Shown: one piece after another, positions 10,590-15,968 of the stretch
Position numbering within the stretch: the first letter of the stretch is position 1
How the letters are laid out: every line of letters begins with the position of its first letter
NCBI GenBank assembly: GCA_902805475.1
Contig: CADCSX010000030.1
Span: 1 to 15,968 of the forward strand
DNA: 15,968 bases
Reading direction: 5' to 3'
Origin: Entonaema liquescens
Taxonomy: Eukaryota > Ascomycota > Sordariomycetes > Xylariales > Xylariaceae
Made by a program: the position numbers and the translations under genes
Notes under the pieces: generated by a model
What the model saw: only the letters and a program-made list of their open reading frames with translations
The model's database searches: none
Told to the model about the DNA's origin: nothing

Positions 10590-12300
10590 ATTAAAAACGT
10601 AAATTATTGAAGTAATAAAGAAAAAGATATAATATTTATATATTATTTAAAAAACGGAAACAAAATAATAATATATTAAATTAATTATATTTAAAAATAT
10701 AAAAAAAGAAATAAAAAAAATAAAAATAAAAATTTTAAAAAAAATAAATATTATTGGAATTTTTTAGGATTTATAAATAATAAAATAATTATAAGTAAAT
10801 ATAGTAATTATAAATAGTTAAATTTGGAATAATATAATAACAGTTTTATTATAAAAAATAAAAAAAATTATTATTAAAAAAAATTTAATAAATTTAAAAA
10901 TAATTAAAAAGATATTAGAAAAGATAATAAAAATAATTAATTAAATTTTAAAAAAGTAAAAAGTAATGGCGATATATAAGTTTTAAAATAAGGTTATTAT
11001 AATTATATTTTAAGAAAATGTAAAAAGTTATAAATAAAAAAAATAAAAATAGATAAAAAAAAAACTTTTGGAAATTAAATTATAAATATTAATTAAATTT
11101 TTATTTTTATAATAAAAAATTTTAAAATAAATAAATTATAGGACGTATATGTTAATTTTAAGAGATTATTAATAAATATTAAAGTAAAAAAATTATTAAA
11201 ATATTGAAAATTTAAAATTAATATATTGTAAAAAGAAAAAAAATTAAATATATAATATTAACTATAAAAATAATTTTATTAAAAAGAGTAAAGATTTTAT
11301 ATAATAATGGATTATTTTAAAAAATAAAATTTTTTTAATATAAATTTTTTATAAAAAATATAAAAATAAAATAATATTATAAATATTATAATTTTAATTA
11401 TATAATAAAATATTATAAATAATAAGTAAAATATAATAAGTATATAAAAATGGTATATAAAGAAGAAAAATAAAGTTATATAAAGAAAATTAAATATAAA
11501 AATTATAATAACTTTCATTTAATTTAAAATAAAATTTATAATAAAATAAAGGAAGTAAAAAAAAAGGTAAAAAAAGTGTATATATATAAATTACGATAGT
11601 TTGAAAAAAAAAATTAAATATTTTTCGAATATAATTTATATTATTTATAATAACTTTATATTTGTAATATTTAAGAAAATAAAAAAAAAAAAATTTTAAA
11701 AAATAAGTTAAATAATGTTATAAATTTAAGATTATTTTTTTTAATTTTAAAAATGTTTAAAAAAAAGAAATTTAAAAAAATAGTATATATAATAAATATA
11801 TCAAAAATAATATATATTTTTTTAACATTATTTTTAATATTAATAATAATGTTTAAAATGAAATTAATTTTATTTAAGTAAATAGTTTATATATAAAAAT
11901 AAAATAATATATAATTTTTTAAAAATATATAATAATAAAAATAAAAATAATATATTAAAATATAATATAAAATAATAAAATATTATTTTAAATTTTAAAG
12001 ATATAAAATAATTTAAATTTAATTATAATATAAAAATTATAATTTGTAAAAAGAAATTATATAATTTATTAATTAATAATTATAAAATAATATAAAATAA
12101 ATTAAATTAAATTATATTATATATAATTAAAATTATAAATAGTATAAAATAAATAAATAAAATAAAATATAATTAAATAGTATGTAAATTATATATTAAA
12201 TATAAAATAATAATAATATAAAATATTTATATAAAATTGAAAAAAGTAATAAAATATAATTTTTTCTTGGAAATAAAGAGTAAAAAAGGAAATAAAAAAT
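10590..12300 (+). other. LINE copy C, presumed first-frame region, unreadable
   Basis: About 1.7 kb between the 5' end and the endonuclease. In Tad and I elements this holds the first open frame (nucleic-acid-binding protein, often with zinc knuckles) and the start of the second. Stops occur in all frames. Around 11578-11660 there are Tyr and Cys codons that could be decayed zinc knuckles (Cys to Tyr by G-to-A), but spacing is not convincing. From about 11480 onward copy B provides a second, reversed version, so the sequence is element and not host. Confidence 0.5.
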
Positions 12301-12311
12301 ATATTATAATA

Positions 12312-12548
12312 AAGGATTTTAATATATATTATTTTATTTAAAATAAAAAAAATAAAATAATAGATAATTTAAATATTTTATTAAATTTAATAAAATAATA
12401 ATCGTTAAATTTAATTACAGTAAAAAGTAAATTTATAAAAATAATAAAAAATTAAAAAGATTTAATAATTAATTTAATATAAATAAATATAAAAATATTA
12501 TATATAATATTTTAAAAATTAAATTAAATAAGATTGGATTATAAAGTA
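12312..12548 (+). pseudogene. APE-type endonuclease remnant of copy C
   Basis: At 12315-12338 the frame reads D-F-N-I-Y-Y-F-I followed by TAA. This fits the G-D-F-N-I-H-H-P-L-W block of LINE apurinic-like endonucleases after His-to-Tyr and Trp-to-stop transitions. At 12534-12548 the same frame reads L-D-Y-K-V, fitting the S-D-H-K-V block (TCG to TTG, CAT to TAT). The 73-codon spacing in one unbroken register is what this domain normally shows between these motifs, which makes chance unlikely. Catalytic His is lost and stops intervene, so it is inactive. Copy B carries a parallel remnant. Confidence 0.78.
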
Positions 12549-13799
12549 TAATTAATTAAAATTATTATAAAAAGTATTTAAAATAAATTTTATAAATTTT
12601 ATAGAAAATATAAAAAATAAGTATAAAAAGATTTTAATTTAATAATAATAAAAATAAAAATAGAAAAATTATTAATATTAAAGTTTTTTTAAATTTTAGA
12701 AAATTAGATTTTTATATTAATTATATAATAAAAGAATTTTAAAAGATAGTAAATTTAATAATATTAAAATAGAAAATAATTTTATTTATAATAATTAAGT
12801 AATAAATTAAATAAGTTATTAAGGTAAAAAAAGAAATTTTATATAAAAAGAAAGAATAATAAAATATAAAGATAATATAAAATTAGGAATAAAGTATTAA
12901 TATAATAAAAGTATATTATAAAGTAATATAAAAGGTAAAAAAGGTTGAATAGTAGAAGATAGTAATAAAAACGTTAAAAAATAATAAATTTTTATAAAAG
13001 ATAAAAAAATAAGTTTAATTTAAAAATTAGTAAATTAATACAGAAAATAAAATTGTTTTAATATTAAAAAAAAATATAAATAAATAATTATAAGTAATTA
13101 TTTATATATAAAAAATAAATATATTTTAAATAAATTTTTTTTAAATTTAAATTTAAATTTAATAGATATAATTTTTAATAAAATATTTAATAAAAATTTA
13201 TAATTAATAATTATATAAAATAAAACGGTTAAAATATATTAATAGTTATAAAAAATAAAAGATTTTAAAAAAAAATAAAATATTAATAAAATTTTATATA
13301 AATATAATAAATTATTATTTAAAATTATTATAATAATAATAATAAATAATTTTTATTATAAATATTATTTAATAAAATTTTATATAATAATAATTATTAT
13401 GTTATTTAAATTAAAAAAATTAAAAAAAAAAACGTTTTTAAATATATATAAATTAATAATATTATTAAATATTTTAAGAAAAATAATAAAAAGATAATAT
13501 TATAAATAACATTTATAATAAAATAAATAACGTTTTTAAAAATAAATAAATAATAAAAATATAAATTAATAAAAATAATTATTAAAATAATAATAAAAGT
13601 AATATATTTAATATAAAAAATAGAATAAAAATATTATTATTATAATTTAATATAATAAAGATATTTAATTATATTATTTTAAAAAATTATTATATATTTT
13701 CGGAAAAAAAAGTTGTTTAAATAAATAATAAAATAAATTAAAAATTATTTAAAAGATAAAAAATATAGTTAATATTTAAAAGTAAATTTAATTTAGAAA

Positions 13800-14070
13800 T
13801 AAATTTTTAAATAAGTATTTTATAAAAGTTTTATTATTTTTTATTTTATTTATTTTATATATATTAATATTTTATAAAAATTAAAAAATAGAATATTTGT
13901 AATTAATTTTGCAAATAATATGAATTTAATAATAAATTTAAATATTAAAAAAAATTATAAAAGATTAAAGAATATATATTTTAAATGCATTTAGTAAGCG
14001 AAACGATATAAATAATTTTATTTTTAAAAGTAAATTAATATATTTTATTAAAATATATAAATTAAATAAA
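13800..14070 (+). pseudogene. Reverse transcriptase remnant of copy C
   Basis: The site aligned with F-V-D-D of copy A reads F-A-N-N at 13908-13919, with both catalytic Asp codons changed to Asn by G-to-A. Downstream, S-K-L-I-Y-F near 14031-14048 matches K-N-K-L-I-Y-F of copy A, and AGTAAGCGAAACGA near 13992-14005 corresponds to the K-R block. The upstream G-block Gly is also lost. Inactive and the most decayed of the three RT remnants. Confidence 0.72.
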
Positions 14071-14225
14071 AATATAATGTAATTAAAGAACGTAATGGTA
14101 AAATTAATAAAAAATATAAAATTTTAAAAATTTAATTAAATAAAAAATTAAAATAAATAAAATATTTAAAAATAATTAAAGTAAACATAAAAAAATAATA
14201 GTACGTTTTTTCGAAATTAATAATA

Positions 14226-14233
14226 TTTATATA
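14226..14233 (+). repeat. Target-site duplication, left of inverted-repeat element
   Basis: TTTATATA, repeated at 15070-15077. The uninterrupted target is visible in copy A at 3350-3361 (AATATTTATATAAAG), confirming that one copy is extra. If the element is taken to start at the G of GTGATG, the duplication can be read as ten bases, TTTATATAAA, so its length is 8-10. Confidence 0.85.
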
Positions 14234-14263
14234 AAGTGATGTTATTTTAAAATTACTTTGCCG
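14234..14263 (+). repeat. Left terminal inverted repeat
   Basis: Begins AAGTGATGTTATTTTAAAAT and ends TTGCCG. It pairs with 15040-15069 over 30 bases with mismatches at positions 1, 24 and 27. All three mismatches are transitions, as expected of C-to-T damage after insertion. Confidence 0.9.
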
Positions 14264-14292
14264 GATTTACAATATAAATTATTTGGAATTAT

Positions 14293-14306
14293 AATTGTTA
14301 ACAATT
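14293..14306. repeat. 14-bp perfect palindrome
   Basis: AATTGTTAACAATT, a perfect inverted repeat with a HpaI-type GTTAAC centre, about 60 bases inside the left end of the inverted-repeat element. It could be a protein-binding site or chance in AT-rich sequence. Confidence 0.6.
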
Positions 14307-14497
14307 GCATATAAATATTATTGTAAATTAATAACTTTATAATTTTACTTTATCATTTTAAATTAAATTTAATATTTCTTAACCATAATAATAAATATTT
14401 ACGTTTATTTTAAGATATTTTTATTATTTAAATCTTAATTAATTAATTGATATTAATTTTAAAAAAATGCGACCGTATTTTGTAAAATTATTTTAAA

Positions 14498-14644
14498 AAT
14501 AATTTATAATTAAAAAGTAATAATTTATAAATAAGCATTAATAATCTTTAAATAATAATAAGATAATTTACAAATAAAAGTAATAATTTATAAATAAAAA
14601 GTTAATAATTTATAAATAAAATTATATTAATTTATAAATAAAGT
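14498..14644 (+). repeat. Degenerate tandem array, about seven units of 19-23 bp
   Basis: The core AATAATTTATAAATAAAAGT recurs about seven times with variation: ATTTATAATTAAAAAGT, ATTTATAAATAAGCATT, ATCTTTAAATAATAATAAG, ATTTACAAATAAAAGT, ATTTATAAATAAAAAGTT, ATTTATAAATAAAATTAT and ATTTATAAATAAAGTTATT. It lies inside the inverted-repeat element, not in the LINE. Such arrays in DNA transposons can be subterminal transposase-binding repeats, but this one is central, so its role is open. Confidence 0.75.
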
Positions 14645-15039
14645 TATTTTTATATCATTTTCTTACAATATTAACGTTTTTAATAAAAGTTATTTACATA
14701 TATTTAATTGGTGCAATTAAATATATTTAATAATATTATTTTTATAAATATTATATATAAATTAAGTAAAATATTATTAAATAACGAAATAATACGTGCT
14801 ACATATGTTATTAATAATATTAAATATTCAAATATAACTAATTTTATATATAAATATAAATTTAAAACAAACTTTAACGTTATTTATAACATTTACTTTT
14901 ATTTTTATTTAAATATAAAAATAAAAACATAATGTTTTTATAATATTTATTTTTTATTATTTATATTATAAAATTTAAGAAAGTTATAAAATTATGTTAT
15001 TTTATTAATAATTTTAATTACTAGTTATTTACAAGTGTT

Positions 15040-15069
15040 CGGTAAGGTAATTTTAAAATAACATCACTC
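15040..15069 (-). repeat. Right terminal inverted repeat
   Basis: On the minus strand it begins GAGTGATGTTATTTTAAAAT and ends TTACCG, pairing with the left end. The right copy keeps G at position 1 and C at position 24 where the left has A and T, so it is probably closer to the original at those two positions. Confidence 0.9.
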
Positions 15070-15077
15070 TTTATATA
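15070..15077 (+). repeat. Target-site duplication, right of inverted-repeat element
   Basis: TTTATATA, the partner of 14226-14233. Directly after it, LINE copy C resumes (AAAATATAATTTTCCGAAAA), matching GATATAATTTCCCGAAAA of copy A at 3361-3378. Confidence 0.85.
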
Positions 15078-15968
15078 AAAATATAATTTTCCGAAAATAA
15101 AAAAATATATACGAAAATTATAAAGAATATTATAATATATAAGGTAATTATGTAATATATATTAAATAAAAAAATAAAATAAATGGAATAATAATAAAAT
15201 TAAAAAAATATAATTAATTTATTTTTAAAAATAATAAAAATATATAAAAATAACATTAATTAAATATATAAAAACAAAATAAAATATTTTTATTAAGTTT
15301 ATATTTAAATAAAAATAATTAAATTTAAAAAAAAACGGTAATAAAAATAATTTTATAAAAAATAAACAAAAAGATTTAAAATAATTTTAAAATTATCAAT
15401 ATAAAATTAAGATTTAATAAAAAAAAAGTAAAATAAGCTATAAAATTTTCTTATTATTATTTTGGTAAAAAATTAAAAAAAGATTTACGTACAGAAGTAA
15501 AATAAATTATAAAAAAAAAAAAGTTTTTAAAAGAAACGATATTATAAATATAAAAATGATAAAATTAAAAGATATATTTAAAATATAATATATCGAAATT
15601 TTATTAAAAATAAATAATTAAAAATAAATTTATAAATTATTAAAAAATATAAAATTTTAATATTAATTTAAATATATAAAAAAAATAAAATTAAAAATAT
15701 TTTATTTAAATAAAAAATATTTAAAATAAAAACTATTATAATATTAAAATTATAAATAAAAAAAAATAATATATTATATAATAATAAAATATATAAAATT
15801 TATAATTTAAAAAAAGAATTTTATATAAAAATTAATATTAAAAATATTTAAATTATAATATAATTATAAAAAAAAGTATAAAAATGATAAAAAAATAAAT
15901 TAAATTATATAATGGTTTTTAAAATTAAAAATATTATTAATATATAAATTAATAATTAATTTAATAAA

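Larger units (their letters stand above)
14234..15069. mobile_element. 836-bp terminal-inverted-repeat element inserted in LINE copy C
   Basis: A DNA transposon remnant or non-autonomous element cut cleanly into copy C. Its ends are 30-bp inverted repeats (14234-14263 and 15040-15069) with three mismatches, flanked by an 8-10 bp direct duplication. An 8-bp duplication suggests the hAT superfamily; 9-10 bp would suit Mutator-like elements, and I cannot decide from ends alone. Composition differs from the LINE: C and G are balanced and C survives outside CpG, so it is younger or less mutated. Inside are a 14-bp palindrome, an array of about seven 19-23 bp repeats and a 75-codon stretch without stops (14708-14932, no ATG start) that I do not recognise. 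It is too short for a usual transposase gene. Confidence 0.87.
10246..15968 (+). mobile_element. LINE copy C (Tad/I-like), 5' complete or nearly so, runs off window
   Basis: The longest copy: a 5' region (10246-10590), a long presumed first frame (to about 11900), endonuclease (12312-12548), linker, and reverse transcriptase (13800-14070). It is then interrupted by an inverted-repeat element (14234-15069) and resumes at 15070 up to the equivalent of about 4255 in copy A. By alignment about 1.9 kb of 3' sequence should lie beyond the window. Adding C upstream of 13135 to A downstream of 2248 gives a full length near 6.8 kb, in the range known for Tad-type elements. The first 250 bases keep many G and several CpG, while the rest is heavily mutated: 13621-13860 has 12 G and one C, and that C is in CpG. 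No frame is intact. Confidence 0.85.

Noticed and set aside
11312..11518. A 68-codon minus-strand Ile/Phe/Tyr-rich frame
   Set aside because: Antisense to the presumed first-frame region of copy C; low complexity and not kept in other copies.
11578..11660. Zinc-knuckle motifs of the first LINE frame
   Set aside because: Tyr and Cys codons are present, but no C-x2-C-x4-H-x4-C spacing can be read even when Tyr is taken as former Cys.
14708..14932. A 75-codon stop-free stretch inside the inverted-repeat element, considered as a transposase remnant
   Set aside because: It starts at TTG with no ATG, is rich in Asn/Ile/Tyr, and shows no transposase motif I know. Kept only as a remark under the element.

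Overview
This window is a gene-free transposon graveyard, not a gene cluster. A+T is extreme: the first 689 bases hold only ten G or C. There is no intact protein gene, no recognisable tRNA or rRNA and no CRISPR array. It reads as an AT-rich compartment of a filamentous ascomycete genome damaged by RIP (repeat-induced point mutation). What I can see is multiple broken copies of one repeat, almost complete loss of C from the element sense strand, and survival of the remaining C mostly in CpG. The host assignment is inference; no host gene is present to test it.

Nearly everything belongs to one non-LTR retrotransposon (LINE) family, which I recognise as Tad/I-like from decayed protein motifs. 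These are an APE-type endonuclease (GDFNIHH-like and SDH-like motifs 73 codons apart), a reverse transcriptase (QG...YID, FVDD, then W..KR and a KNKLIYF block) and, weakly, an RNase H. The element ends 3' in GTAACAAAGTAAAA followed by a (TAA)n tail. Piecing the copies together gives a full length of about 6.8 kb.

Layout: 1-689 unassigned AT-rich DNA; 690-1241 a 5'-end fragment (+) carrying an uninterrupted (AAT)83 tract; 1242-2247 the 3' end of copy B (-); 2248-6126 copy A (+), 5'-truncated and inserted into B in the opposite orientation; 6127-10240 the remainder of B (-), itself 5'-truncated; 10246-15968 copy C (+), running off the window. Copy C is interrupted at 14234-15069 by an 836-bp DNA element with 30-bp terminal inverted repeats and an 8-10 bp target duplication.

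The insertion order can be read from nesting: B entered a 5'-end fragment, A entered B, and the inverted-repeat element entered C. A keeps the most G and C and still spells FVDD; B reads FIND and C reads FANN at the same site. G/C skew flips at every copy boundary, so strand composition alone maps element orientation. All copies are dead, and the short open frames present are by-products of AT-rich sequence. I found no new biological system. The points worth a second look are the orientation-linked strand asymmetry, the possible very long target duplication around B, the repeat expansions and the nested inverted-repeat element.
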